A stretch of 64,000 bases of DNA from Flavobacterium aestivum (lineage in GTDB: Bacteria; Bacteroidota; Bacteroidia; Flavobacteriales; Flavobacteriaceae), in assembly GCF_026870175.2 (NCBI RefSeq), contig NZ_CP113977.2, positions 1-64,000 of the forward strand, given 5' to 3'. Within the stretch, counting starts at the first letter, position 1; each line of letters opens with the position of its first letter. The notes under the pieces were generated by a model. The model worked only from the letters and a program-made list of their open reading frames with translations. It made no database searches and was not told where the DNA came from. The translations under genes were made by a program, and so were the position numbers. Below are positions 48,081 to 55,590 of this stretch, piece by piece.

Positions 48081-48583
48081 TAAACAAAAATCCCTTGATC
48101 TATTTTATTCAGTTCATTAACCACCATTTCTTTGCCGTATGAATCTCTGAGTAATTCAATAGGTTCTAAATTTCCAAGTGCAAATGAAGGTGTGTTTAGC
48201 CATAAATAAAATTGCTCTTCCGTATCAAAAACAGCATTTCCCAAAGAAGTTACCTCTGCCAATTCTAATATTTTTTCGGACTGTAGCGGTTTGAAAATAA
48301 AATCCTCTTTGATTTTATTTCTTTGAAGTGATTTTGTAGAAATCCCTAAGAAAGAAGCCCAGTTCTCCTCACTAAAAGGAGTTATCTCTTTTATTAAATT
48401 AAAAAGTTCATAGGGAATTCCTTCTCGAATAGCATGAATGATTAGCATTCTGTTTTTTAAAAACTCATCATAGGTGATTTTCTTATTCAAAAGCTTATAT
48501 CCTCTATCCTGCTCTACTCTTTTAACCAAAACTTGAACAGCTTTATCAATAGCTCCAGTTGATTTTAATTTTATTGCTTCCAT
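48080..48583 (-). CDS. Xre/MbcA/ParS-type antitoxin (DUF2384 family)
   Basis: 167 residues. The N-terminal half is helical, with a helix-turn-helix near 75-95 (SEENWASFLGISTKSLQRNK). The C-terminal domain (AVFDTEEQFYLWLNTPSFAL, GNLEPIELLRDSYGKEMVVN) is the MbcA/ParS/Xre domain that plugs the RES active site. It binds DNA and represses its own operon in known systems. A perfect inverted repeat overlaps its promoter. First gene of a four-gene unit with the toxin, a nucleotidase and a secreted protein. Confidence 0.88.
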   Translation of the reverse strand: MEAIKLKSTGAIDKAVQVLVKRVEQDRGYKLLNKKITYDEFLKNRMLIIHAIREGIPYELFNLIKEITPFSEENWASFLGISTKSLQRNKIKEDFIFKPLQSEKILELAEVTSLGNAVFDTEEQFYLWLNTPSFALGNLEPIELLRDSYGKEMVVNELNKIDQGIFV

Positions 48584-48587
48584 AAAC

Positions 48588-48622
48588 GAGACATTTGACT
48601 GTAAATGTAAGACAAATGTCTC
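48588..48622 (-). promoter_or_regulatory. Operator of the Xre/RES operon (perfect 10-bp inverted repeat)
   Basis: GAGACATTTG (48588-48597) and CAAATGTCTC (48613-48622) are perfect reverse complements separated by 15 bases. The repeat straddles the -7 box and starts five bases before the antitoxin ATG, the position expected for autorepression by the antitoxin. Confidence 0.75.
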
Positions 48623-48632
48623 GCTCGCGCAA
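48602..48632 (-). promoter_or_regulatory. Promoter of the Xre/RES operon (TTG-N20-TACATTTA)
   Basis: On the minus strand TTG (48630-48632) is 20 bases from TACATTTA (48602-48609), one mismatch from TAnnTTTG. The -7 box lies between the operator arms, and the upstream arm lies inside the spacer. Confidence 0.6.
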
Positions 48633-48639
48633 GTCTTTA

Positions 48640-49362
48640 TTAAAATATCCCTTCATCAACAAAACTATAATACCCCTTTTCTGTTATAATTACGTGATCC
48701 AAAACTGGAATATCCAATTGTTGTCCTGCAGTTTTAATCTTTTTAGTTATTTGTATGTCGGCATCACTGGCTTGCAATTTACCCGAAGGATGATTATGTG
48801 CCAAAATGATAGCTGCCGCATTTTGTTCAAAGGCAATTTTAAATACAATACGAACATCAACAACCGTTCCTGTCATTCCGCCTTTACTCAATTGTGTTTT
48901 AAAGAGAATTTTATTTGAATTATTCAAGAATAGAACCCAAAATTCTTCGTGTGATAACTCCCCAATTATCGGTTGCATAACTTCGAAAACCGCTTTGCTG
49001 GACGTTATTTTTGTCAACTCGATTACATCTTCGCTCCTTCTTCGTCTTCCCAATTCCATTGCTGCTACAATCGAAATCGCTTTAGCCTCTCCTATTCCTT
49101 TAAAATTCATTAACTGTGCAATAGATAGTTTTCCTAAGGCATTCAAATTATGGTCAACACTGGCCAAAATTCGCTTACTCAAATCCACGGCAGATTCGTT
49201 TCGACTCCCAGATCCAATCAATATTGCTATCAATTCAGCATCACTCAAAACACTTCTGCCTTTGAGCATTAACTTCGCACGAGGTTTATCGTCTTCTGAC
49301 CAATCGGTAATAGGTAAAACTTCTTGCTCTATAAAAGAAAAATTAGTATCGTCAAAAATCAT
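48640..49362 (-). CDS. radC: RadC-family JAB/MPN metalloprotein
   Basis: 240 residues. The N-terminal helix-hairpin-helix (MNFKGIGEAKAISIVAAMEL) is followed by the MPN+ domain. Its JAMM metal-site motif is AHNHPSGKLQASDADIQITK, with the His-x-His...Asp set. It was named for DNA repair, but its biochemical function is not settled. It ends 57 bases before the Xre antitoxin start, and a perfect palindrome lies upstream of its own start. Confidence 0.95.
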   Translation of the reverse strand: MIFDDTNFSFIEQEVLPITDWSEDDKPRAKLMLKGRSVLSDAELIAILIGSGSRNESAVDLSKRILASVDHNLNALGKLSIAQLMNFKGIGEAKAISIVAAMELGRRRRSEDVIELTKITSSKAVFEVMQPIIGELSHEEFWVLFLNNSNKILFKTQLSKGGMTGTVVDVRIVFKIAFEQNAAAIILAHNHPSGKLQASDADIQITKKIKTAGQQLDIPVLDHVIITEKGYYSFVDEGIF

Positions 49363-49399
49363 AATTTCTAAAATTAAATTTATCCCCTCACAACTCTTA

Positions 49400-49423
49400 C
49401 ATTTGAATATTAATATTCAAATG
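49400..49423. promoter_or_regulatory. Perfect 24-bp palindrome upstream of radC
   Basis: The half-site CATTTGAATATT is followed immediately by its exact reverse complement. Its edge lies 37 bases from the radC ATG. It could be an operator for a dimeric regulator or a cruciform; there is no T-run for termination. Confidence 0.5.
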
Positions 49424-49512
49424 GATAAGTTTTTGCTAAAATATTAAAAAGAGAAAAATCGTACAACAAAAAATCATTTTTAACTTATAAAATTTATAAG
49501 AAAAACTCCTTA

Positions 49513-49552
49513 AAATAAAAAATGTGCCAACTGTATAAACAATTGGCACATT
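49513..49552 (-). terminator. Rho-independent terminator after mpl
   Basis: AATGTGCCAA (49521-49530) pairs with TTGGCACATT (49543-49552). On the minus strand it is followed by a long T-rich tract, 22 bases past the mpl stop. Confidence 0.9.
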
Positions 49553-49574
49553 CTCTAACTATCTAATTGATAAA

Positions 49575-50930
49575 TTACGCTATCAACCCTTTTACCTCAT
49601 CAAAATTCAATCCCCCATAATTTCCAGAACTCATCAATAACAAAGCTGAATTCTCTAGATTTAGGTTAAACAAATAATCTTTGAAATCTTTTGGATTAGT
49701 ATAAATAATCAGATCTTCTCTATTGAAAGCCTTAGCAATTTGCTCATATGTCACTTCTTCTAACTGCTTAATTTTAACAGCATCAGGCGAATAAAAAACC
49801 ACTGCAACATCTGCATATTCTAGTGCGCCTTCATATTCTTTCAAAAACTCAGCATTCAGGCTGCTATAAGTATGTAATTCCAAACAAGCCACTACTGTAC
49901 GATTTGGATATTGTTCTTTTACCGCTTTAGTAGTTGCAGCAACTTTGCTAGGTGAATGTGCAAAATCCTTATAAGCTACTTTGGTTTTACTCTCAGCTAT
50001 TTTCTCTAAACGTTTAGATGCTCCTTTGAAGCTGGCAATCGCTTCATAGAAATCAGCTTCATCTACTCCCATGTTTTGACAAACCCATTTGGCTCCTGCC
50101 AAATTATTCAGGTTATGAGCTCCAAACACTTCAATAGGCATGGCTCCATCAGGAGTTTCTAATAAAGTTACTCCATCATTTACAGTATATTTTGGGGTAT
50201 GATACGCTAATTTTCGTATTGGGTTGGTTGCTTTTTCAGCAACTCTTTTTACTTCAGAATCGTCTTCATTGTAAACCAAAATTCCTCCATTAGTAATTTT
50301 ATCAATAAAGATTTCAAACTGTTCTACATAAAAATCATAGGTTGGAAAAACATTGATATGATCCCAAGCTATCCCAGAAATCAAAGCAATATTGGGTTGG
50401 TACAAATGAAATTTAGGTCTTCTGTCAATTGGTGAAGACAAATACTCATCTCCTTCTAAAACCATAAAATCATTTTCTTCGGTAAGATGTACCATTGTAT
50501 CAAATCCTTCTAATTGAGCTCCCACCATATAATCAACTTCGATATTATGGTAATGCATCACGTGCAAAATCATGGAAGTTATTGTTGTTTTCCCGTGAGA
50601 ACCACCAATAACTACACGTGTTTTATTTTTAGACTGCTCGTATAAAAACTCTGGATAAGAGTATATTTTAAGTCCTAATTCCTGCGCCTTTAAGAGTTCT
50701 GGATTATCTGCTTTGGCGTGCATACCAAGGATTACGGCCTCAATATCGGCTGTGATTTTTTCTGGAAACCAACCCAACTCAGCTGGCAAAATTCCTTTTT
50801 TATCTAATCTTGATTTTGAAGGTTCAAAAATAGCATCATCACTTCCTGTAACTTGATATCCTTTGTTATGTAGTGCCAATGCTAAATTGTGCATTGCGCT
50901 TCCGCCTATGGCAATGAAATGTGTTTTCAT
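49575..50930 (-). CDS. mpl: Mur ligase, UDP-N-acetylmuramate:L-Ala-gamma-D-Glu-meso-DAP ligase (Mpl type)
   Basis: 451 residues. The N-terminal Rossmann start HFIAIGGSAMHNLALALHNK and the ATP-binding P-loop GGSHGKTTITSMI identify a Mur ligase. The central domain has MVGAQLEGFD and DEYLSSPIDRRPKFHLYQPN, and the C-terminal domain has KDFAHSPSKVAATTKAVKEQ. Mpl attaches recycled tripeptide to UDP-MurNAc in peptidoglycan recycling. MurC itself has a different N-terminal region, so Mpl is preferred, with MurC-like as the alternative. Confidence 0.88.
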   Translation of the reverse strand: MKTHFIAIGGSAMHNLALALHNKGYQVTGSDDAIFEPSKSRLDKKGILPAELGWFPEKITADIEAVILGMHAKADNPELLKAQELGLKIYSYPEFLYEQSKNKTRVVIGGSHGKTTITSMILHVMHYHNIEVDYMVGAQLEGFDTMVHLTEENDFMVLEGDEYLSSPIDRRPKFHLYQPNIALISGIAWDHINVFPTYDFYVEQFEIFIDKITNGGILVYNEDDSEVKRVAEKATNPIRKLAYHTPKYTVNDGVTLLETPDGAMPIEVFGAHNLNNLAGAKWVCQNMGVDEADFYEAIASFKGASKRLEKIAESKTKVAYKDFAHSPSKVAATTKAVKEQYPNRTVVACLELHTYSSLNAEFLKEYEGALEYADVAVVFYSPDAVKIKQLEEVTYEQIAKAFNREDLIIYTNPKDFKDYLFNLNLENSALLLMSSGNYGGLNFDEVKGLIA

Positions 50931-50971
50931 TTATTGTACTTTATATTGCTTTTATCTAATAATCGATTACT

Positions 50972-51664
50972 CTATTGCTTCTTATTTTTATACTCTTCCC
51001 AAACCTTGTTGGCTTTATCAGGTTGCTTCATTTTATTTTTATACAGATCAGCCAATTTTTGATAACAAACTTTGGACTTCCCTATTAAAATGGCTCTTTT
51101 ATATTGTTCTTCGGCATCAGAATATCTATTGAAATATTCCTCAATACGACCTCTGGACAAATACCCGTCTACCGGAGATAATTCCCTTAATTCCGTTGAA
51201 TATCTGATAGCCTTAGATTCACTTCCTCCGGCAATACCCGGTAATTGCAAATACAATTCAATTAATGCCCAGCGTGCTTCTATATGTTTTGGATTTAATG
51301 CTATAGTTTTTTCAAACGAAGATCTCACTTCGCCAATCATTCCCAAGGCTTTAAATTTACTAACTTCTGTAGTTTTCATTGCCAAAGCACCTCCGTACTT
51401 GTAGAAAAAATCAGCCTCAGTGGGTTTCAATGTTTTTAGTTTTTTATAATAGATAATTGCCTTATCCCAAACCTTATTGTATGCAGAAATATCCCCTAAA
51501 TATTCAAGGGCTTTAAGGTTTGACGGGTTGCTTTTTAGGTAACTTTCAAGAATGGGCTGCGCTTGCTTGAATTTCCCATCAACGAACAACTTTTCCCCTT
51601 TTTCAAAAGATTGGGAAAACAGGAACAGTGGAAATATAAAAAAAACGCTTAGCAGTAATTTCAT
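50972..51664 (-). CDS. Secreted tetratricopeptide repeat protein
   Basis: 230 residues. Signal peptide LLLSVFFIFPLFLFSQS, then at least four TPR-like helix pairs: FVDGKFKQAQPILESYLKSN, ALEYLGDISAYNKVWDKAII, GEVRSSFEKTIALNPKHIEA and EEQYKRAILIGKSKVCYQKL. TPRs mediate protein-protein contacts; the partner is not evident. It lies 41 bases before the mpl gene on the same strand and may share its transcript. Confidence 0.82.
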   Translation of the reverse strand: MKLLLSVFFIFPLFLFSQSFEKGEKLFVDGKFKQAQPILESYLKSNPSNLKALEYLGDISAYNKVWDKAIIYYKKLKTLKPTEADFFYKYGGALAMKTTEVSKFKALGMIGEVRSSFEKTIALNPKHIEARWALIELYLQLPGIAGGSESKAIRYSTELRELSPVDGYLSRGRIEEYFNRYSDAEEQYKRAILIGKSKVCYQKLADLYKNKMKQPDKANKVWEEYKNKKQ

Positions 51665-51773
51665 CCTCCAAAAATAAAGAATTTCTAAAAGAATTGAGGT
51701 CTTTTAACCGAAAAATAGAACGCAGAATTAAATCATTCTTCTTGCAAAAAACTTTGCCTAACACTGATTTTAG

Positions 51774-51807
51774 CCATAAAAAAAACGCAAAATTATTGAC
51801 TTTTGCG
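51774..51807 (-). terminator. Terminator after the AhpD-like gene
   Basis: A seven-bp stem (CGCAAAA at 51786-51792, TTTTGCG at 51801-51807) with eight T on the minus strand, about 30 bases past the stop. Confidence 0.75.
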
Positions 51808-51838
51808 CTTTCATATTACTCTCCTTCAAATGATCTTT

Positions 51839-52279
51839 TTAATTTGCTGGTTCCACTTGCGTACTTACCGCAATTCTGTTCCATGCATTTATTGTGACAA
51901 CGGCCATTATCAGCTGAGCAATTGTGTTTTTATCAAAAAATTGTTCCGCCTTTTGATACGTTTCTGTAGATAAACCTCTATTGTGAATCAAAGTAATTTC
52001 TTCTGTAATTGCCAAAATCACCTTTTCTTCTTCCGTAAATAAACTGGTTTCACGCCAAGCGTTTAATAAAAAAATACGCTGGGTAGTTTCACCATATTTT
52101 AATGCATCCTTCGTGTGCATGTCTATACAAAATGCACAACCATTGATTTGGGATGCTCTTATTTTTATTAATTCCTTTTGTGTATTAGACAATTGGGTAG
52201 TTGCCAAATAACCTTCTAAAGCATACATAGCTTTTATTGCCTGAGGTTCTACATCATTGATGTTTATTCTTTTTTCCAT
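51839..52279 (-). CDS. Carboxymuconolactone decarboxylase (AhpD-like) family protein
   Basis: 146 residues. The AhpD-like core has the redox CxxC with nearby His (GCAFCIDMHTKDALKYGETT) and a helical C-terminus (FFDKNTIAQLIMAVVTINAW). The family includes alkylhydroperoxidase partners and lactone decarboxylases; the CxxC favours a redox role. It lies 66 bases downstream of a Crp-family regulator on the same strand, suggesting it may be that regulator's target. Confidence 0.87.
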   Translation of the reverse strand: MEKRININDVEPQAIKAMYALEGYLATTQLSNTQKELIKIRASQINGCAFCIDMHTKDALKYGETTQRIFLLNAWRETSLFTEEEKVILAITEEITLIHNRGLSTETYQKAEQFFDKNTIAQLIMAVVTINAWNRIAVSTQVEPAN

Positions 52280-52345
52280 TTTTATTTTGTCTTAAATTAA
52301 CAACTCAAAAGTCTGAAATATAAAACAGAAAAAACTTAAACTGGT

Positions 52346-52921
52346 TTAAGAACGGTTTTTATTTCTGATTTCGCTTAAATATTCCGGAGAAAATCCTAAA
52401 AAAGAAGCAATCAAATATTGAGGAATCCGTTGCACAAATTCAGGATGCGCATTGTACAAATGATAATAAGATTCCTCTTTAGAAAAATCATACAGGTATT
52501 TTATTCGCATCTGTGAAGCTGCATAAGACCGCTGGTAAACGAATCTAAAATAACGTTCCATTTTCGGGAATTCAATCAATAGCTTTTCTTGTGCCTCACG
52601 GTCAATAATTAAAATTTCTGATTTTTCAACCGCTTGAATATAAAACTCTGTTGACATACCTCGTTCGAAAGCAAAATTGTCAGTAATCCACCAACTCTCT
52701 ATTGCAAATTCTGTGGTTTGCTCTGTACCTTTTCTATTGATGAAAAATTTTCTCAAACAACCATTCAGAACAAAATAATGTGATTTGCAAATCTGGCCTT
52801 CTTCAAGCAAATTTTCTTTCTTCTTGACTTTTTTAATCTGAAAAAAAGCTAAAATACCTGAAAATTCCCAATCCTCTATTTCTATGAATTTTTCTAAATG
52901 TTTCTTGAATATCTCAGACAT
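52346..52921 (-). CDS. Crp/Fnr-family transcriptional regulator
   Basis: 191 residues. The cyclic-nucleotide-binding-like beta-roll starts IAFFQIK-like ILAFFQIKKVKKKENLLEEG and includes YFVLNGCLRKFFINRKGTEQ. The C-terminal winged helix has the recognition region IASFLGFSPEYLSEIRNK. No Fe-S cysteines are visible, so it is not an Fnr-type oxygen sensor; the effector is unknown. It directly follows the YdeI-like gene (15-base gap) and precedes the AhpD-like gene. Confidence 0.88.
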   Translation of the reverse strand: MSEIFKKHLEKFIEIEDWEFSGILAFFQIKKVKKKENLLEEGQICKSHYFVLNGCLRKFFINRKGTEQTTEFAIESWWITDNFAFERGMSTEFYIQAVEKSEILIIDREAQEKLLIEFPKMERYFRFVYQRSYAASQMRIKYLYDFSKEESYYHLYNAHPEFVQRIPQYLIASFLGFSPEYLSEIRNKNRS

Positions 52922-52936
52922 GATTTCTCTTCAAAT

Positions 52937-53518
52937 TTAATAATCATTCAATCCCTTACCCTCAAGAATTTGCGGCATACATTTTTCAACTCTTGACTCA
53001 CGAGTTTTGGATTGTTTAGGCGCCGAAAAATGTAACATATAAGCTCTTTGTCTTCCTGGTGTTAAGGCTTCGAACGCTGCTTTCAAAGCAGGTAATTCCT
53101 CTAATTTCTTTTGAAATTCTTCTACAAGAATAAATTCTTCTGTTTTTTTGAATTTCACTTCCAAACCTGCTTTTTCTACTTCAATAGCTTCATAAATATA
53201 GGCTTTCAATACAGCTTCCTTGTCTACTATTTCCTGAATATTTGTGAACCGAATCTGGCGTGCAGCCTGTACATTCTTGGATTGCTGAATCAAAATACCT
53301 TCAGAATCATTTAACAGTGCTCCTTTAAAAAACAAAAAAGCGCAATATTCTTTAAACTCATGAATTAAAACAATATTCCTTCCTTGAAGCGTATAACAAG
53401 GACTTCCCCATTTCAATTCTTCGGTTAGCTGACAATCAAGGGAGATTCTTCTTAATTGCTCCAATTCAGCCTGCCACTTTTGGGAATTATTAAAATAAAA
53501 ATCAACTTTAGGATTCAT
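52937..53518 (-). CDS. YdeI/OmdA-associated, DUF1801-containing protein
   Basis: 193 residues. The N-terminal DUF1801 domain (YFNNSQKWQAELEQLRRISL, ELKWGSPCYTLQGRNIVLIH) is followed by a basic OmdA-like C-terminal region (LTPGRQRAYMLHFSAPKQSK and REKRVEKC-like ESRVEKCMPQILEG). This architecture is common in Bacteroidota. A stress link has been proposed for YdeI relatives, but the function is not established. It probably shares a transcript with the Crp-like gene. Confidence 0.82.
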   Translation of the reverse strand: MNPKVDFYFNNSQKWQAELEQLRRISLDCQLTEELKWGSPCYTLQGRNIVLIHEFKEYCAFLFFKGALLNDSEGILIQQSKNVQAARQIRFTNIQEIVDKEAVLKAYIYEAIEVEKAGLEVKFKKTEEFILVEEFQKKLEELPALKAAFEALTPGRQRAYMLHFSAPKQSKTRESRVEKCMPQILEGKGLNDY

Positions 53519-53553
53519 ACTATTTGTTTATTAATTAGCGGTAATAATTTTTA

Positions 53554-53581
53554 ATAATGATATACGTGGATATATCATTAT
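53554..53581. repeat. 11-bp inverted repeat between GNAT and YdeI-like genes
   Basis: ATAATGATATA (53554-53564) and TATATCATTAT (53571-53581) form a perfect stem with loop CGTGGA, 36 bases before the YdeI-like start. There is no T-run, so it is either an operator or a weak transcript end. Confidence 0.45.
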
Positions 53582-53597
53582 CTTTTTAAATTTCATT

Positions 53598-54116
53598 TTA
53601 TACTTTATCCTGAGTTAATTTGTATAAAAATATTTCTTCTGTGTCATTAGGAAGCGTTATCGTTTTTTCAAACTTAAGTCCAATTTTCATTAGTAAATCC
53701 TGTGATGCTTTATTATTTTTAGAAGTAATCGCGCTAATCTGATTTAATTTAAAATCATTGAAAGCAATTTCATTTATCTTACTCACACTTTCATAAGCAT
53801 AACCCATTTTTTCGAAGTCCGGAAGTAATGCAAAACCAATATCGATTCCTTCAACACCCTCTCTATCGTAAAAACCACAACAACCTATTTTTTCGCCATC
53901 ATGCTTTCTAATTATGGTATAATTACCATAACCTAGTCTTTCAAATTGTGGAGCGATTCTGGTTTTAATATAATTTTCGGCATCATCAATAGTATTAACT
54001 TTTCGATCACCTATAAACTCTATCCATTTTGGAGTATTTAATAGCTTTAAAATGAATTCAGCATCTTCTTCAGTTGTAGGTTTAAGAATCAATCTTTCTG
54101 TTTCAAATGTTTTCAA
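53598..54116 (-). CDS. GNAT-family N-acetyltransferase (RimJ/RimL-like)
   Basis: 172 residues. Begins TFETERLILKPTTEEDAEFI, the RimJ-like start, and has a GCCGFYDREGVEGIDIGFAL beta4 segment, then the acetyl-CoA-binding helix region KMGYAYESVSKINEIAFNDF. The likely substrate is a protein N-terminus or a small amine; it cannot be told. The start is TTG at 54116: the codon two before it is a stop (TAG), so no ATG is available. A TACATTTG box lies 21 bases upstream. Confidence 0.88.
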   Translation of the reverse strand: MKTFETERLILKPTTEEDAEFILKLLNTPKWIEFIGDRKVNTIDDAENYIKTRIAPQFERLGYGNYTIIRKHDGEKIGCCGFYDREGVEGIDIGFALLPDFEKMGYAYESVSKINEIAFNDFKLNQISAITSKNNKASQDLLMKIGLKFEKTITLPNDTEEIFLYKLTQDKV

Positions 54117-54137
54117 TCTCTACTTTTTTAAATTAAA

Positions 54138-54145
54138 CAAATGTA
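54138..54145 (-). promoter_or_regulatory. Candidate -7 box for the GNAT gene
   Basis: TACATTTG on the minus strand, the same box sequence as at rpsL and rplC, 21 bases before the TTG start. No -33 partner at the right distance. Confidence 0.45.
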
Positions 54146-54330
54146 TTGGCACTCGGCAAACTTGTAAGTTTTATATCATATTATTTTCTGCTAAACGAAA
54201 ATACAAATTAAAATTAAAATTTCATTAAAAACTCTAATCTTCCCAAAAACCAACAACAAATGACTATAAATCAATAATTTATACTTTGCTGTTGTTTTAA
54301 AAAATCCTATTTCTAGTTTTATCCAAAATA

Positions 54331-54363
54331 AAAAAGCTAACTCTTGGATGAAGTTAGCTTTTT
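54331..54363 (-). terminator. Terminator after the Xre-pentapeptide gene
   Basis: AAAAAGCTAACT (54331-54342) pairs perfectly with AGTTAGCTTTTT (54352-54363), with T-run on the minus strand. Confidence 0.92.
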
Positions 54364-54391
54364 CATTTTGTAGAATAATTATTACCTCTCT

Positions 54392-55294
54392 CTATACTGT
54401 TAGCAATGTGATTCCGGACATGTCTGCTTTTCCATTTTTTAAAAAAGCATAAGTCATCTTGTCTACTTTACAATCAATAAACTGGATTCGTTTTAACTTC
54501 TCATTGTTCTTAAAGAACGTGTTGATAAGGGTTGAATTCTGGAATTTAACTCCGTTAAATGCGCAATTTTCAAAAAAACAGTCCTTAAATATCCCTTCGA
54601 AAACTATATCGGTAATCTGTATTTCATGAAAGGAGGTGCGATTCCATACCGCATTTTCTATTGTGTTTTTCAGAAAAGCACCAGATTTGATAGTCGCGCT
54701 GGTAAAATCAGCACCCGAAAAATCACACCCCTTGATACTGTTTTCAGAAAACTCAGTTTCCCTCAAAGAACAGTCCTTAAAGATATTGTTGACTAAGTTT
54801 GAGTTCTGAATGTTGCTGTTACTGATATTGGAACTTGTGAAGTCACAACTATCAATATTATTGCTTTTTAGAAGTAGTCCCGACATATCTGAGCCAACAA
54901 ACAAGGATCTTTGCATACTAGAATATCTCAGCTTTTGGTGCAGATTTTTCAACCCGGAAAAATCATTGTCCACCAAGTTCTCACAGGACATATTCCAACT
55001 AAGCTTGTTTTCCAGTTCGTCAGAAGGTAATTCAATTGGCTGTTTTGCCAGAGACTCAACAGATGTAACTTCAGTAGTTGTAGATTGAAAGTTTTCTGAA
55101 AAATAGTTGAGATCTACACCCAAGATTTCAGCGAGACGGTTAAGAGTAATTATGTCTGGCATAGATTCTCCGCGTTCCCATTTCCCAACTGCTTGTGGGC
55201 TAATGAATAAATGCTCAGCGAGCTGTGCTTGGGAAATATTAATTTTCTTTCTTGCTTCGGTAATTTTATTACCTATCATATTAGACTTTAACAT
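54392..55294 (-). CDS. Xre-family regulator fused to pentapeptide repeats
   Basis: About 300 residues from ATG at 55294 (alternative ATG at 55279; an open TTG at 55336 falls inside the promoter and is rejected). N-terminal Xre HTH: GNKITEARKKINISQAQLAE and FISPQAVGKWERGESMPD. A linker of about 40 residues follows, then pentapeptide repeats from about 110 to 285 (LLKSNNIDSCDFTSSNISNS, SIKGCDFSGADFTSATIKSG), predicted to form a right-handed quadrilateral helix. Pentapeptide folds can mimic DNA or serve as binding platforms. Three phased repeats upstream suggest autoregulation. It is an unusual fusion. Confidence 0.85.
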   Translation of the reverse strand: MLKSNMIGNKITEARKKINISQAQLAEHLFISPQAVGKWERGESMPDIITLNRLAEILGVDLNYFSENFQSTTTEVTSVESLAKQPIELPSDELENKLSWNMSCENLVDNDFSGLKNLHQKLRYSSMQRSLFVGSDMSGLLLKSNNIDSCDFTSSNISNSNIQNSNLVNNIFKDCSLRETEFSENSIKGCDFSGADFTSATIKSGAFLKNTIENAVWNRTSFHEIQITDIVFEGIFKDCFFENCAFNGVKFQNSTLINTFFKNNEKLKRIQFIDCKVDKMTYAFLKNGKADMSGITLLTV

Positions 55295-55333
55295 ACTTAA
55301 TTTATTTATATTTTTTTTGATTAAACTACCTGA

Positions 55334-55366
55334 CAAAGATATTTCGGATACATTTTTATAATCAAA
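55334..55366 (-). promoter_or_regulatory. Promoter of the Xre-pentapeptide gene (TTTG-N21-TATCTTTG)
   Basis: On the minus strand TTTG (caaa at 55363-55366) lies about 21 bases from TATCTTTG (55334-55341). It gives a leader of some 30-40 bases before the ATG at 55294. Confidence 0.65.
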
Positions 55367-55375
55367 AAAACACAG

Positions 55376-55438
55376 CTACTATTAGTTGTAAATGCGCTAC
55401 TTATAGTTGTTTCACCACAACCATCAGTTGTATTTACC
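55376..55438. repeat. Three operator-like repeats at exact 21-bp spacing
   Basis: AGTTGT begins at 55384, 55405 and 55426, each preceded by CTAC or CAAC eight bases upstream. The three 21-base units resemble CTACTATTAGTTGT, CTACTTATAGTTGT and CAACCATCAGTTGT, each an imperfect palindrome. They lie directly upstream of the -33 element, on one face of the helix. Confidence 0.7.
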
Positions 55439-55590
55439 TGTATTTAATAACTATACTATTCTATAAACAAAAAACACTGTTATTAAATTGTAATTGGGGC
55501 GGATGGAGATTTCTTCGAGTTCCGATTAAAAGCACTAATTTTAAAAAATTCAAAATCTTATCAAACCAAAGTAAGCAGCAATATATTAAA

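Noticed and set aside
48806..49447. Open frame of about 210 codons on the plus strand opposite radC
   Set aside because: It is fully antisense to a well-conserved gene, starts and ends arbitrarily and has no recognisable domain.
55295..55336. TTG start for the Xre-pentapeptide gene
   Set aside because: The TTG overlaps the -7 promoter box, so it would not be transcribed; ATG at 55294 or 55279 is used.
55497..55530. GC-richer patch that might be a decayed gene or mobile-element end
   Set aside because: Too short, no frame match recognised and no inverted repeats or target duplication visible.
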